A DNA stretch of 64,000 nucleotides from Aeromonas cavernicola (GCF_002795305.1 NZ_PGGC01000060.1:1-64000); one strand, 5' to 3'; positions 1 through 9,868 are shown, numbered from the stretch's first letter. The notes: generated by a model not told the origin, from the letters alone. Made by a program: numbers and translations.

Positions 1-734
1 GCCGCCAGCTCGCTAAGTGGCCAGTTGGTGTAGAGCAATAATTGGCGGGCCTTGTTCATTCTCAGCTCGGTCACCTTTGCCATTGGCCCCATGCCAAGGC
101 ATTGCTGACAGAGTCGGTGCAGATGGGGCACCGAGCAGGCCATTTGGCTGGCCAGTCGGGCCACACACCAAGGCTCATCGAGCCGCGCCTCGACTTTGCG
201 AAACAGCGCCTGCAGGCGCCGCGTTGGGGTACCGCGCACCTCTCCTTGTAGGGTGCGCTCTAGCAGCGCCAACAACAGGCTGAGCAGTTGCGGCTGCAGG
301 GGCGAGCGTCCCCCCTCTGCGTGTATCAGGCTGAGCAGGTGGTAGAGCTGATCGCCCTCATCCCCTTGCCAGATCCGATGCCCCAAGCGGTGCAGATGGC
401 GCCAGCGTGGCACATCGTCCAGCAGTACCCAACTAATCTGCCACTGATCACCCACCAACGTGAGCCCACCGGGCACCGCTGCGGGCAGAAACACCAGCGA
501 TTTGGCGGCAATCGGCAGCTCCCCACTCTCCGTGAGCAGCGCCCCACCTTGGTCATGGCTCATCAGCAGAATGTGAAACTCGGGGCGGTTACGGCGGATC
601 AGGTAGTGATCGCGTAAGGTCGACAGCCCAGTGAGAAAAATACCCGCCTCACCGAGCAGCGGCAGCCCTTCGCGCCCGAGCATCCGCTCCTCGCAGGTGG
701 GGGCAATCTCTAGGCATTCACTGATAAACGCCAT
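1..734 (-). CDS. AraC-family transcriptional regulator, C-terminus cut by window edge
   Basis: An open frame of 244 codons runs from an ATG at 734 off the left edge without a stop, so the gene is partial here. The first ~130 residues resemble the cupin-like sensing half of AraC regulators. The last ~65 visible residues, starting near ALFRKVEARLDEPW, match the first helix-turn-helix of the AraC DNA-binding domain (VARLASQMACSVPHLHRLCQ, then ELRMNKARQLLL). The second helix-turn-helix lies outside the window. It diverges from the MATE transporter at 853, and the ~120 bp between them would hold both promoters; control of the pump by this regulator is inferred from the layout only. The ligand is unknown. 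Confidence 0.85.
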   Translation of the reverse strand, partial: MAFISECLEIAPTCEERMLGREGLPLLGEAGIFLTGLSTLRDHYLIRRNRPEFHILLMSHDQGGALLTESGELPIAAKSLVFLPAAVPGGLTLVGDQWQISWVLLDDVPRWRHLHRLGHRIWQGDEGDQLYHLLSLIHAEGGRSPLQPQLLSLLLALLERTLQGEVRGTPTRRLQALFRKVEARLDEPWCVARLASQMACSVPHLHRLCQQCLGMGPMAKVTELRMNKARQLLLYTNWPLSELA

Positions 735-852
735 AGCACCTCAATAAGATAGTTTTGCACAATAAAGTCGAGATCCACTCACAGCGAAGCCTACTGCTAT
801 TTCCCCTATCATAGCGATGAAAACTCAATTTTTATCCATTCGGTTAACAGAA

Positions 853-2232
853 ATGAATTATTGGCAGGCGATTTTAAAACAAACCACCGATCGCGAGTTC
901 ATGGCCCGTTTGTGGCGGCTGGCGCTGCCAGTGTCATTGCAGTCCATGATGTTTTCGCTGCTTGGCCTTATCGACATCATGATGGTGAGCCAGCTCGGCA
1001 CCACTGAGGTGGCGGCGGTCGGGCTGGGTAACCGGGTGTTCTTCTTTAACCTGCTGGTGATCGCTGGGTTGGCTGGCGGGGTCTCGGTGTTGGCGGCGCA
1101 ATACTTCGGGCGGGGCGAACTGGCTGGGGTGCGCCGCTCGTTGGCGTTGGCACTGGTGGGCGCGCTGCTGGTCAGCCTACCCTTTGCGCTGCTCTATGTG
1201 CTGGCGCCGGGCAGCGTGCTCGGCTTTGCCAGTGACGATCCGGCGCTGCGACTGCTGGCGGATCAATTCTTGATGATCACCGGCGCCACCATCCTCTGTA
1301 CCGCCATCGTGGTGCCGCTAGAGTCAGCCCTGCGCTCGGTCGGCAATGCCGCGGCGCCAACCCGCATCGGTGTTATCGCCATCATCGCTAACGTCATCCT
1401 CAACTATGCCCTGATCTTCGGCCACTTCGGCTGCGAGGCGATGGGGGTCGCCGGTTCGGCGTGGGGCACGACGCTGTCACGTTTGCTGCAAACCGTCCTG
1501 TTGCTGATCTACGTGCAGCGTTATGAGGCGCGCCTGATCCCGCGTAAGGCTGACTGGTTGGCCGCTTTTCGGGGCAAGGAGGTGAAGCGCTTTACCCTGA
1601 TTGCCCTGCCGCTGCTGTTTCATGATGGGCTCTGGGCTTTCGGCATGTTGATCTATGGCTTTCTGTTTGCCCATTTAGGCACCGATTCGCTTGCCATCAT
1701 GACCACCCTAGGCACCCTTGAGAGCATCTTGATTTCGCTCTTCTTCGGGCTGGCGGTCGCCTGCTCCACCCTGCTGGGTCATCGGCTCGGGGCCGAGGAG
1801 TACGACGCCGCGTGGCAACACTCCCAGCTCTTTTTGCTGCTCGCCCCCATCGGCGCCCTGCTGGTGGGGATCGCGGTCTGGCTGCTGCAAACCAACCTGT
1901 TGCAGTGGGTCGGCAATTTGCCCGCCGAGCTGATGACCGAAGCGGGACAGGTGCTCGCTATCATGTGCCTTGGCATGTTGCTCAAGGTGTTCAATATGGT
2001 GGGGATTGTCGGGGTGCTGCGCTCTGGTGGCGATGTCAACTACACCATTTTTATCGACATCGTGGGCATGTGGTGCATCGGCTTGCCCCTTGCTTGGGGC
2101 GCGGTCAGCGTGCTTGGCTGGCCACTCTCTTGGGTGGTGGCGGTGGTGCTATTAGAGGAGCTGAGCAAGCTGCTGCTGGTGCAGCGCCGGATCCGGCAAC
2201 GGCGCTGGTTGAAAAACCTGGTGATGGGCTAA
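853..2232 (+). CDS. MATE-family multidrug/Na+ efflux transporter
   Basis: About 459 residues with twelve predicted membrane segments in two similar halves, the normal size of the MATE family. These inner-membrane pumps export cationic drugs or metabolites in exchange for Na+ or H+. Typical features are the N-terminal LWRLALPVSLQSMMF stretch, the loop with DIMMVSQLG, and the repeat-like second half beginning near LIALPLLFHDG. An in-frame ATG at 817 would add 12 residues; neither start has a good ribosome-binding site, so the start is uncertain. It is divergent from the AraC-type regulator. The substrate cannot be told from sequence. Confidence 0.9.
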   Translation: MNYWQAILKQTTDREFMARLWRLALPVSLQSMMFSLLGLIDIMMVSQLGTTEVAAVGLGNRVFFFNLLVIAGLAGGVSVLAAQYFGRGELAGVRRSLALALVGALLVSLPFALLYVLAPGSVLGFASDDPALRLLADQFLMITGATILCTAIVVPLESALRSVGNAAAPTRIGVIAIIANVILNYALIFGHFGCEAMGVAGSAWGTTLSRLLQTVLLLIYVQRYEARLIPRKADWLAAFRGKEVKRFTLIALPLLFHDGLWAFGMLIYGFLFAHLGTDSLAIMTTLGTLESILISLFFGLAVACSTLLGHRLGAEEYDAAWQHSQLFLLLAPIGALLVGIAVWLLQTNLLQWVGNLPAELMTEAGQVLAIMCLGMLLKVFNMVGIVGVLRSGGDVNYTIFIDIVGMWCIGLPLAWGAVSVLGWPLSWVVAVVLLEELSKLLLVQRRIRQRRWLKNLVMG

Positions 2233-2297
2233 TGGCCGTTAACATGGCGTCATATCAATGACAGCAAATCCTCTCCTGCAGTATGCTAGCCCTCTAC

Positions 2298-2334
2298 TCA
2301 AGCAGAGCCCATGAGTTCAAGTAGAGCCCATGAG
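2298..2334 (+). repeat. Imperfect tandem repeat, 18-bp units at 19-bp period
   Basis: Two copies of an 18-bp unit (ending AGAGCCCATGAG) lie head to tail at 2298-2315 and 2317-2334 with one mismatch. They sit just upstream of yciN. The duplication also gives an in-frame upstream ATG, which is why I prefer the later start for yciN. Confidence 0.6.
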
Positions 2335-2373
2335 CCCGCCTTGGCTCAGTTGTGGATTAAAAAGGAGCCACCG

Positions 2374-2622
2374 ATGCAACCACAAAAAACCGTGATCAGC
2401 GAAACCGCCCTGCTGGCGATCGCCAACCAGATCATCACCGAACATGAGGACTTCATCCATGGGATGCGGGCCGATTCGGTGGTGCAAAAGGGCGATATTT
2501 TGGTGTTTAAAGGGGAGTTTTTCTTGGCCGAAGATGGTACCCCGACCGGCAAGACCATGGCGGTCTTCAATATGTTTAAACTGTTGGCCCAGCAGCTCTC
2601 TGGCACCTATCAACTCAGCTGA
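2374..2622 (+). CDS. yciN: YciN family (DUF2498) small protein
   Basis: This 82-aa protein aligns well by eye with E. coli YciN: IANQIITEHEDFIHGM, then VFKGEFFLAEDGTPT, then KTMAVFNMFKLLAQQLS. The molecular role of the family is not firmly established. The ATG at 2374 is chosen because it follows a clear AAAGGAG; an earlier in-frame ATG at 2311 falls inside the tandem repeat and lacks such a site. It stands between the MATE gene and convergent gshB and may be a single-gene unit. Confidence 0.85.
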   Translation: MQPQKTVISETALLAIANQIITEHEDFIHGMRADSVVQKGDILVFKGEFFLAEDGTPTGKTMAVFNMFKLLAQQLSGTYQLS

Positions 2623-2678
2623 TGTGCCCGCCACTGCCGCCCCAATTAGGCGAGCGGCAGTGGCAGTGATCGCGTCGC

Positions 2679-3632
2679 TTACCCTTTGGCCAGCCGCCGC
2701 TCAATGGCATCCATCAACATGCCAGTGATGTGCACGTCAAAGGCCGCTTCAATCTCGCGGATGCAGGTCGGGCTGGTGACGTTAATCTCGGTCAGCCGAT
2801 CGCCGATGATGTCGAGACCGACGAAGATGAGCCCCTTCGCTTTCAGGGTCGGGCCCACCGCACGGGCGATGGCCCAGTCGGCTTCGCTCAGGGGGCGCGC
2901 TTCACCACGGCCACCGGCCGCCAGATTGCCACGGGTCTCCCCCTGCGCCGGAATGCGGGCGAGGCAGTAGGGAACCGGTTCACCGTCCACCACCAGCACC
3001 CGCTTGTCGCCCTCCTTGATGGCGGGCAGATAGGTCTGCGCCATGCAGTACTGGCTGCCGTGGGCTGTCAGGGTCTCGATAATCACGCCGACGTTGGCGT
3101 CATCCTCCTTCATGCGGAAGATGGAGGCGCCGCCCATGCCGTCCAGCGGCTTGAGGATCACATCCTTATGCTGGGCGTGGAAGGCGCGCAGTTTGTCGGC
3201 GCGGCGGGTCACCAGCGTGGTCGGGGTGTGCTCGGCAAACCAAGCGGTGTAGAGCTTCTCGTTGGCGTCGCGCAGGCTCTGCGGCTTGTTGACGATAAGG
3301 CAACCCTCATCTTCGGCCCGCTCCAGCATGTAGGTGGCGTAGATAAATTCGGTGTCGAACGGCGGATCCTTGCGCATCAGGATCACATCCAGCTCAGAGA
3401 GCGGCTGATCCACCACCTCGCCTAGGGTGAACCAGTTGGAATAGTCCTGCTTGACGGTGAGCGGGCGCATGGTGCCAAAGGCGCGACCAGCTTCCATGTA
3501 GAGATCCTGCATCTCCAAATAGAACAGCTCATAGCCGCGCTGTTGCGCCTCTTCGAGCATGGCAAAGCTGGAATCTTTCTTAATGTTGATGGTCGAGATG
3601 GGGTCCATCACGATGCCGAGTTTAATGGTCAT
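2679..3632 (-). CDS. gshB: Glutathione synthetase
   Basis: This 317-aa cytosolic ATP-grasp enzyme joins gamma-glutamylcysteine and glycine to make glutathione. The match to E. coli GshB is close along the whole length: MDPISTINIKKDSSFAMLEE at the N-terminus, VILMRKDPPFDTEFIYATY, the ATP-grasp core ILKPLDGMGGASIFR, and ITEINVTSPTCIREIE-like sequence at the C-terminus. The ATG at 3632 has AAGGATAT upstream. In enterobacteria gshB follows rsmE and is followed by yqgE-yqgF; here yqgEF are absent and yciN is convergent. Confidence 0.98.
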   Translation of the reverse strand: MTIKLGIVMDPISTINIKKDSSFAMLEEAQQRGYELFYLEMQDLYMEAGRAFGTMRPLTVKQDYSNWFTLGEVVDQPLSELDVILMRKDPPFDTEFIYATYMLERAEDEGCLIVNKPQSLRDANEKLYTAWFAEHTPTTLVTRRADKLRAFHAQHKDVILKPLDGMGGASIFRMKEDDANVGVIIETLTAHGSQYCMAQTYLPAIKEGDKRVLVVDGEPVPYCLARIPAQGETRGNLAAGGRGEARPLSEADWAIARAVGPTLKAKGLIFVGLDIIGDRLTEINVTSPTCIREIEAAFDVHITGMLMDAIERRLAKG

Positions 3633-3728
3633 CCGAATATCCTTCTGGTAGCTCGATTGCGAGTGAGATTCTTAAAACCTGTTCAAAGTCTGTTGCGAGA
3701 GGTCATCAGCAAGGTAAAGAGCAGCGCA

Positions 3729-3770
3729 GGAACCGGAGCGTATAGACATACGTGAGACCTCCCGGTTACC
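3729..3770. repeat. Long imperfect hairpin in rsmE-gshB intergenic region; possible dispersed repeat
   Basis: An imperfect inverted repeat has outer arms GGAACCGG and CCGGTTACC and inner arms GTAT and ATAC around a 3-4 nt loop. There is no T-run, so it is not a standard terminator. From memory, hairpins of the general form ACCGGAGCGTA...TACGTGAG recur between genes in Aeromonas and Shewanella, but only one copy occurs here, so the repeat status is unproven. Confidence 0.4.
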
Positions 3771-3829
3771 AATAAGCGAGCAGCGCATGAGCCTTGATCA
3801 CGACCTGGCAGTAAGACATTGGACTGGTT

Positions 3830-4561
3830 TCAAGCGAGATCGCCAAAGCGGCACTGCAGCGCAGTTATCGCAGTCAGGGCGGCGGTTTCGGTGCGCAGCA
3901 CCCGCGGCCCCAGCAGCATCTCTTTAAACTCTTCCTGCACGGTACGGGCGATCTCATCGCCGGACAATCCCCCTTCCGGGCCAATCAGCAGCCGTACCCC
4001 ATGCTCGGGAACGGGCAGGGTGTTGATGCTGTACGGGGCGCGTGGGTGCAGATTGAGCTTGAGCTCTTGGGTCGGTTCGGCCAACCAAGCATCCAGCTCC
4101 ATCGGCATGCGCACCTCGGGCACCACGTTGCGGCCGCACTGTTCGCAGGCGCTGATCACCACTTTTTGCCACTGCTCGCGTTTTTTCTCCAGCCGATCGG
4201 CCGGCAGCTTGACGCCGCAGCGCTCGGAGAAGAGTGGGGTGATGCAGGTGACGCCCAGTTCCACCGATTTCTGGATGGTGAAGTCCATCTTGTCGCCACG
4301 GCTGATCACCTGACCGAGGTGGATGGCCAGCGGTGACTCCACCGATTGGGTATCGCAGCTATCGATGGTCACTTCCACCGACTTTTTGCCCACATTAGCG
4401 ATGGTTGCGGGGTACTGGTTGCCGTCGCCGTTGAACAGCTCAAGCTGCTGGCCCGGCTGCATCCGCAGTACTCGGCCGATATGGTTGGCGCCGTCTTCCG
4501 ACAGGGCGAGGGTTTGGCCCACCTGCAGAGTGGCCGGTTCATAGATACGTGGAATGCGCAT
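3830..4561 (-). CDS. rsmE: 16S rRNA (uracil-1498-N3)-methyltransferase
   Basis: This 243-aa SPOUT-class enzyme methylates U1498 of 16S rRNA using S-adenosylmethionine. An N-terminal PUA-like domain ([15 protein letters not shown]...) precedes the trefoil-knot domain. The knot motif [14 protein letters not shown] and [20 protein letters not shown] near the C-terminus are the family signature. The gene sits between endA and gshB on the same strand, the same order as in E. coli. The gap to endA is 63 bp and to gshB about 200 bp. Confidence 0.97.
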   Translation of the reverse strand: MRIPRIYEPATLQVGQTLALSEDGANHIGRVLRMQPGQQLELFNGDGNQYPATIANVGKKSVEVTIDSCDTQSVESPLAIHLGQVISRGDKMDFTIQKSVELGVTCITPLFSERCGVKLPADRLEKKREQWQKVVISACEQCGRNVVPEVRMPMELDAWLAEPTQELKLNLHPRAPYSINTLPVPEHGVRLLIGPEGGLSGDEIARTVQEEFKEMLLGPRVLRTETAALTAITALQCRFGDLA

Positions 4562-4624
4562 GGCTCAGTGTCAGTCTCTGGTTCAAGAGGAGGGATTTTA
4601 AATCCCTTGTGTCCATAGATGGGG

Positions 4625-5317
4625 TTATCGGCACTGCTTTTCAATAAAGGGGTTGCTATTGCCCTGCAGTTTAGTGATGCGGCGGTTGCGCTCGCACTCC
4701 CAACCCTCTGCCGGGTACTGTCTGTCCCAAGCGTCGAACAGTTTACGCTGTTGCGCCGCCAGACGCAGCCCATACTGCTGGCTCATATAGAGATAGGCGC
4801 GGGCAATCTGGCCCCGCACAGGCCCCTTGGGCGGCTGCACTCGGCGATCCTTGAAATCCACCAGCATCTGGCACTGGCCGTACTGATCGGGGGTGCCATT
4901 CCAGTCGGAGAAGCGGTAGTTGGCCCGATCGCCATTCACTTCGCCGATGGCGGGGAACAGGTTGTGCATGTCCCCCTCCATCTGGTTGAACTCCGGGCTC
5001 ACCTTCTCGCAGTTCTTGCGACCTCCATCCTGCCAGCATTGGAGCTGGTGGCCGAACTCCCAAGCGGGCACTACGTGTTCCCACTCGATGCGGGCGGCGC
5101 GTTTGGCTTGTTTGCGCGGCTGATAGCCGCAGCTGGCGAGATCCGGGCTCATCTGTTTGCCCTGATAGTCAATGTCGCAGCCGCAGTAGAAGCTGGTGAC
5201 GGTGGGCTGGCTGCGATAGAGCTTAACGAGCTCTTGCTTGGCTTCACGAAAGGTCTGGGCATGGAGGGGGAGGCTAACCAGCAGGGTTAATGCAATAGAT
5301 GATAACGGGCGAAACAT
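4625..5317 (-). CDS. endA: Endonuclease I, exported DNase
   Basis: This 230-aa protein begins with a signal peptide (about 20 residues ending near LHAQTF) and should act in the periplasm or outside the cell as a non-specific double-strand DNase. The endonuclease I signature [13 protein letters not shown], with the catalytic histidine, lies near residues 80-92. Cysteines and the [18 protein letters not shown] segment are as expected for EndA/Vvn enzymes. Length equals the usual ~230 residues. It lies between sprT and rsmE on the same strand. Confidence 0.97.
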   Translation of the reverse strand: MFRPLSSIALTLLVSLPLHAQTFREAKQELVKLYRSQPTVTSFYCGCDIDYQGKQMSPDLASCGYQPRKQAKRAARIEWEHVVPAWEFGHQLQCWQDGGRKNCEKVSPEFNQMEGDMHNLFPAIGEVNGDRANYRFSDWNGTPDQYGQCQMLVDFKDRRVQPPKGPVRGQIARAYLYMSQQYGLRLAAQQRKLFDAWDRQYPAEGWECERNRRITKLQGNSNPFIEKQCR

Positions 5318-5393
5318 GACAATCCTTGATAATCAGAGCGTGGCGAATAAACGAAGGTGCGCACCCTAGCACAAGGGTGCGACACCGCGTGAC

Positions 5394-5942
5394 TTAATCG
5401 AGCGAGGGGGCAGCGAGATCGATGGGCTCCAGTGCCGCTTGGCAGCGGCGACAGTGATAGCGGGCCTCGCCACGGGCCACCTTGTTGTGGCGGCGCAGCG
5501 ACAGTTGATGCTGTTGGCAGAGGCAGCGATAGGGCATGGTTGGCTGGGCCAGTACCGCCAGATCGAAGCGATGGGTGGTGTTGGGCTCAAGGCCAAATAC
5601 CTCCCGCATTACCGACTGCCACTGACGGCCATGGGGCAAGACCCGAACCCTGCTACGCCCTTGTCCCTGATATTCCCCCCACAGGGCATGCACCAGCAGA
5701 TGGGCTACTTCATGGGGCACCACTTCGGCCAAAAACGCCTGCTGATTAGCCTGATAGAGGGTGGGATTAAAGCGCAGCTCCCAGGTTTGTAGCCGCGCCG
5801 CACCTGCTGCCCGACCCCGCATATTGCAGTAGATTTTCGGGCGGGCAAAGGTGCGGCCAAGGCGCGCCTGCGCTTGGACAAAACAGGCGTCAACGCGCTG
5901 CACGAGTTGGGATTCAAGTTGCGATGAGAGGGACGGCATCAA
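5394..5942 (-). CDS. sprT: SprT family zinc-binding protein
   Basis: This 182-aa protein has the SprT-like zincin motif HEVAH near residue 77, then a GRQWQSVMREVFG segment, and ends with a four-cysteine zinc ribbon (YRCLCQ...YHCRRC). Members resemble the protease domain of eukaryotic SPRTN, but the bacterial role is poorly defined. The position between metK and endA matches the order in E. coli and supports the name. Length agrees with the family (about 165-180). Confidence 0.93.
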   Translation of the reverse strand: MMPSLSSQLESQLVQRVDACFVQAQARLGRTFARPKIYCNMRGRAAGAARLQTWELRFNPTLYQANQQAFLAEVVPHEVAHLLVHALWGEYQGQGRSRVRVLPHGRQWQSVMREVFGLEPNTTHRFDLAVLAQPTMPYRCLCQQHQLSLRRHNKVARGEARYHCRRCQAALEPIDLAAPSLD

Positions 5943-6030
5943 GGCTAATGTCTGGGTCAGATGGCAGAGGAGAGGTTAAGCAAGTGCTGGTGCGCAAGTC
6001 AAACAGTGGTCAGCAATGAACAGGGTAAGC

Positions 6031-6056
6031 AAAAAGGGGAGCTCGGCTCCCCTTTG
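6031..6056 (-). terminator. Rho-independent terminator of metK
   Basis: A GGGGAGC/GCTCCCC hairpin lies 30 bp past the metK stop. On the minus strand it is followed by TTTTT. Confidence 0.8.
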
Positions 6057-6084
6057 TGTCACCCACCGTGGGTTATCACCAACC

Positions 6085-7236
6085 TTACAGGCCTGCGGCG
6101 CTGCGCAGCAGTTCGGCCTTGTCGGTGGCTTCCCATGGAAATTCGGGACGACCGAAATGGCCATAAGCGGCGGTGGCTTGGTAGATCGGGCGCTTGAGAT
6201 CGAGCATCTCGATCAGGCCATAGGGGCGCAGTTCGAAGTGCTCGCGTACCAGCTTGACCAGCAGCGCTTCAGCCACCTTGCCGGTGCCAAAAGTCTCAAC
6301 GCTGATGGAGGTAGGCTCGGCCACGCCGATGGCGTAGGAGACTTGCACTTCACAGCGATCGGCCAAGCCAGCGGCCACGATGTTCTTGGCCACGTAGCGG
6401 GCGGCGTAGGCCGCAGAGCGGTCAACCTTGGACGGATCTTTACCGGAGAAGGCGCCGCCACCATGACGGGCCATGCCGCCGTAGGTATCGACGATGATCT
6501 TACGACCGGTCAGACCGCAGTCACCCATTGGGCCGCCGATAACGAAACGGCCGGTCGGGTTGATGAAATATTTGGTCTCTTTGGTGATCCACTCTTGTGG
6601 CAGCACCGGCTTGATGATCTCTTCGCGCACTGCTTCCACCAGATCCTTGTGGCTGATGGAGTCGCAGTGCTGGGTAGAGAGCACCACTGCATCCACCCCT
6701 AAGATCTTGCCTGCGTCGTCGTAGGCGAAGGTCAGCTGGCTTTTGGCATCTGGGCGCAGCCACGGCAGGGTGCCGTTCTTGCGCACCTCGGCCTGACGCT
6801 TGACCAGCAGGTGAGAGTAGGTGATAGGAGCGGGCATCAGCACGTCAGTTTCATTGGTGGCGTAGCCGAACATCAGGCCCTGGTCACCGGCGCCCTGCTC
6901 CAGCGGATCGCTGCGGTCAACCCCTTGGTTGATGTCTGGGGACTGCTTGCCGATGGCGTTCAGTACGGCGCAGGAGTCGGCATCGAAACCCATGTCGGAG
7001 TGGGTGTAGCCGATGTCACGCACGGTATCGCGCACGATCTCTTCGATATCGACCCACGCGGAGGTGGTCACTTCACCGGCCACCATCACCATACCGGTCT
7101 TGACCAAGGTCTCGCAGGCAACACGGGCTTTAATATCTTGCTTGAGAATGGCGTCCAGGACCGCATCGGAGATCTGGTCCGCAATCTTGTCGGGATGGCC
7201 TTCGGAGACCGACTCGGAAGTAAACAGCTTTGCCAT
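6085..7236 (-). CDS. metK: S-adenosylmethionine synthetase
   Basis: This 383-aa enzyme makes S-adenosylmethionine from methionine and ATP. The start [17 protein letters not shown] is typical; an upstream in-frame ATG at 7272 would add 12 atypical residues. The signature hexapeptide GAGDQG occurs near residue 117 and [19 protein letters not shown] near 258. Length matches E. coli MetK (384). It is transcribed away from tkt, with a Met-box-like array 67-90 bp upstream, so MetJ control is likely. Its product feeds methylases including the nearby rsmE. Confidence 0.98.
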   Translation of the reverse strand: MAKLFTSESVSEGHPDKIADQISDAVLDAILKQDIKARVACETLVKTGMVMVAGEVTTSAWVDIEEIVRDTVRDIGYTHSDMGFDADSCAVLNAIGKQSPDINQGVDRSDPLEQGAGDQGLMFGYATNETDVLMPAPITYSHLLVKRQAEVRKNGTLPWLRPDAKSQLTFAYDDAGKILGVDAVVLSTQHCDSISHKDLVEAVREEIIKPVLPQEWITKETKYFINPTGRFVIGGPMGDCGLTGRKIIVDTYGGMARHGGGAFSGKDPSKVDRSAAYAARYVAKNIVAAGLADRCEVQVSYAIGVAEPTSISVETFGTGKVAEALLVKLVREHFELRPYGLIEMLDLKRPIYQATAAYGHFGRPEFPWEATDKAELLRSAAGL

Positions 7237-7302
7237 GGTGAGACTCTCAGCTTGTCTGGGGCTATCGCGCACGCAATAACCGAAAAAGTTAGGATGGGCG
7301 GT

Positions 7303-7326
7303 AGATGTATCTACATCTGGACGTCC
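7303..7326 (-). promoter_or_regulatory. Candidate MetJ operator (three tandem Met boxes) of metK
   Basis: Three contiguous 8-bp units (AGATGTAT, CTACATCT, GGACGTCC) each match 5-6 of 8 positions of the Met-box consensus AGACGTCT and lie in register. The array lies 67-90 bp before metK. MetJ repressors bind such tandem boxes, and metK is a classic target. The rest of the 361-bp metK-tkt spacer shows a C-run at 7339-7346 and the tkt ribosome-binding site, but no other clear element. Confidence 0.6.
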
Positions 7327-7597
7327 ATATTAATTAGCCCCCCCCCTTATTGCCAGCACTATTTATAAAGCACCGTTAAATGGCGCTTTTTTGGGCGGTG
7401 AGCCATCGTCGCTGGCTGATTTCAGTCTACGTCATCAATGTGCTGCTGTGAGAAATGGCGGCCATAACGGCAAGAAAAGCGACTCGCCTCGCAAAGCAAC
7501 TTTATTCGCCCAGATAACATTTGCACCCCGCGCCCCCTGCTGGAACAATATGCGCCTTCAATCAGGCCATTAAATGAAGCAATCGCAGGAGATTCCG

Positions 7598-9589
7598 ATG
7601 CCTTCTCGTAAAGAGCTTGCCAATGCCATTCGCGCATTGAGCATGGATGCCGTTCAACAAGCCAACTCCGGTCACCCGGGCGCCCCGATGGGGATGGCGG
7701 ACATCGCCGAAGTGCTGTGGCGCAGCCACCTCAAACACAACCCAAACAACCCCAAGTGGGCTGACCGCGACCGCTTTATTCTCTCTAACGGCCACGGCTC
7801 CATGCTGCTGTACTCCCTGCTGCATCTCTCTGGTTACGACCTCTCTATCGACGATCTGAAAAACTTCCGTCAGCTGCACTCGCGCACCCCAGGTCACCCC
7901 GAGTACGGCTATGCGCCGGGCGTGGAGACCACTACTGGTCCGCTGGGTCAGGGCATCACCAACGCCGTGGGCATGGCGATCGCCGAAAAAGCCATGGCTG
8001 AGCAGTTCAACCAGCCGGGTCACGACATCGTTGACCACTACACCTACGCCTTTATGGGCGACGGCTGCCTGATGGAAGGGATCTCCCACGAGGCGTGCTC
8101 GCTGGCCGGTACCCTGCAACTGGGTAAATTGATTGCGTTTTGGGATGACAACGGTATCTCCATCGACGGTCACGTTGAAGGCTGGTTTACCGACAATACC
8201 CCCAAGCGTTTCGAAGCCTACGGTTGGCACGTGATTGCGGATGTTGACGGCCACAGCCCAGACGCGCTCAATGCCGCCATCGAAGCCGCCAAAGCCGAGA
8301 CCGGCAAGCCGACTCTGATTTGCTGCCGCACCATCATCGGTTACGGTTCACCGAACAAGTCCGGTTCCCACGACTGCCACGGTGCCCCGCTGGGTAAAGA
8401 CGAAATTGCGGCAACCCGCGCTTTCCTCAAGTGGGACCACGCGCCGTTCGTGATCCCGGCCGATATCGCTGGCGAGTGGAATGGCCGCGAAAAGGGCGCT
8501 GCGCTGGAAGCTGACTGGGTGGCCAAGTTCGCTGCCTATGAAGCCGCTCACCCGACCCTGGCTGCCGAATTCAAACGCCGTAGCACAGGCGAACTGCCAG
8601 CCAACTGGGCTGCTGAATCCGCCAAGATCATCGAAACCCTGCAAGCGAATCCTGCCAAGATTGCGACCCGTAAAGCGTCCCAAAACGCGCTGGAAGCGTT
8701 CGGCAAGCTGCTGCCGGAGTTCATGGGCGGCTCTGCCGACCTCGCACCGTCTAACCTGACCATGTGGTCCGGTTCCAAGTCCCTGACCAACGACGATGCC
8801 TCCGGCAACTACATCCACTACGGCGTGCGTGAGTTCGGCATGTCCGCCATCATGAACGGTATCGCCCTGCACGGTGGTTTCATCCCCTACGGCGCCACCT
8901 TCCTGATGTTTATGGAGTACGCCCGTAACGCCCTGCGCATGGCCGCCCTGATGAAGCAGCGCGCCATCTTCGTTTATACCCACGACTCCATCGGTCTGGG
9001 TGAAGATGGCCCGACTCACCAGCCGGTTGAGCAGATCGCCTCCCTGCGTCTGACCCCGAACATGAGCACCTGGCGCCCCTGTGATCAGGTGGAATCTGCC
9101 ATCGCCTGGAAACACGCCATCGAGCGCACCGACGGCCCGACCTCGCTGATCTTCTCGCGGCAGAACCTGGCCCAGATGGACCGCAGCGCCCAGCAGCTGG
9201 CTGACACCGCCAAGGGGGGTTACGTGCTGAAGGATTGCGCTGGCAAGCCGGAACTGATCCTGATCGCCACCGGTTCCGAAGTGGAACTGGCCGTTGCCGC
9301 CTATGAGCAGCTGACAGCCAAGGGCCGTGCCGTGCGGGTGGTCTCTCTGCCGTCTACCGACGTGTTCGACGCCCAGTCTGCCGAGTACAAAGAGTCCGTC
9401 CTGCCGGCCTCCGTCACCAAACGCGTGGCTATCGAAGCGGGTATTGCTGACTACTGGTACAAGTACGTCGGTTTTGGCGGCAAGATCATCGGTATGACCA
9501 CCTTCGGTGAGTCTGCTCCGGCCGAGCTGCTGTTCAAGGAATTCGGCTTTACCGTGGAAAACGTGGTTGCAACCGCAGAGTCCCTATAA
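7598..9589 (+). CDS. tkt: Transketolase
   Basis: This 663-aa thiamine diphosphate enzyme of the non-oxidative pentose phosphate pathway and related sugar rearrangements has the same length as E. coli TktA. The start [19 protein letters not shown] follows CAGGAG at the right distance; an ATG at 7574 would add 8 extra residues. Visible signatures are [16 protein letters not shown], the thiamine diphosphate-binding [13 protein letters not shown], and the transketolase motif [14 protein letters not shown]. It is divergent from metK and followed by a strong terminator. Confidence 0.98.
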   Translation: MPSRKELANAIRALSMDAVQQANSGHPGAPMGMADIAEVLWRSHLKHNPNNPKWADRDRFILSNGHGSMLLYSLLHLSGYDLSIDDLKNFRQLHSRTPGHPEYGYAPGVETTTGPLGQGITNAVGMAIAEKAMAEQFNQPGHDIVDHYTYAFMGDGCLMEGISHEACSLAGTLQLGKLIAFWDDNGISIDGHVEGWFTDNTPKRFEAYGWHVIADVDGHSPDALNAAIEAAKAETGKPTLICCRTIIGYGSPNKSGSHDCHGAPLGKDEIAATRAFLKWDHAPFVIPADIAGEWNGREKGAALEADWVAKFAAYEAAHPTLAAEFKRRSTGELPANWAAESAKIIETLQANPAKIATRKASQNALEAFGKLLPEFMGGSADLAPSNLTMWSGSKSLTNDDASGNYIHYGVREFGMSAIMNGIALHGGFIPYGATFLMFMEYARNALRMAALMKQRAIFVYTHDSIGLGEDGPTHQPVEQIASLRLTPNMSTWRPCDQVESAIAWKHAIERTDGPTSLIFSRQNLAQMDRSAQQLADTAKGGYVLKDCAGKPELILIATGSEVELAVAAYEQLTAKGRAVRVVSLPSTDVFDAQSAEYKESVLPASVTKRVAIEAGIADYWYKYVGFGGKIIGMTTFGESAPAELLFKEFGFTVENVVATAESL

Positions 9590-9626
9590 TCGCTGACCAT
9601 TGGGCCAGCTTGGCCCAATAGCTAGA

Positions 9627-9668
9627 AAATAAAACGCCCCCCATCGCAAGATGAGGGGCGTTTTATTT
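9627..9668 (+). terminator. Terminator after tkt
   Basis: The hairpin AAAACGCCCC...GGGGCGTTTT with a short loop is flanked by A-rich and T-rich runs. It lies 40 bp past tkt and could work in both directions. A second small inverted repeat (TGGGCC/GGCCCA) precedes it. Confidence 0.88.
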
Positions 9669-9769
9669 TAAGAAATTTGTTGTGGATAGTAATGAATCAT
9701 ACTGCCTTAATTGTTAATATGTTTTTTTGAAATTAATTAAACGCAAATAAACTATATTTTTGAAATTTT

Positions 9770-9868
9770 ATGTATATTAAAATTGACAATGAATATATGG
9801 ATAGGGAATTAAATTTCTTATCAGATTTTATTTTATGGCGTTCAGCTATAGATAAGGAGAAAAAATGA
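9770..9868 (+). CDS. Small 32-codon ORF translationally coupled to the next gene
   Basis: ATG at 9770 opens a 32-residue frame (starts MYIKIDNEYMDRELNFL, ends AIDKEKK) whose TGA overlaps the ATG of the following gene as ATGA. An in-frame stop lies just upstream at 9761, so it is not the end of a longer frame within this window. The peptide would be charged and probably helical. There is no strong ribosome-binding site at its own start. It may be a genuine small protein, a leader, or a remnant. No homologue is recognised. Confidence 0.4.
   Translation: MYIKIDNEYMDRELNFLSDFILWRSAIDKEKK

Noticed and set aside
2679-3632. yqgE/yqgF after gshB as in enterobacteria
   Set aside because: The downstream region holds only yciN on the other strand; the usual neighbours are not in the window.
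7368-7392. AAAGCACC/GGCGCTTT hairpin with T-run between metK and tkt
   Set aside because: No gene lies upstream on the plus strand for it to terminate, and the stem has mismatches; could be an element of the tkt leader but is unsupported.
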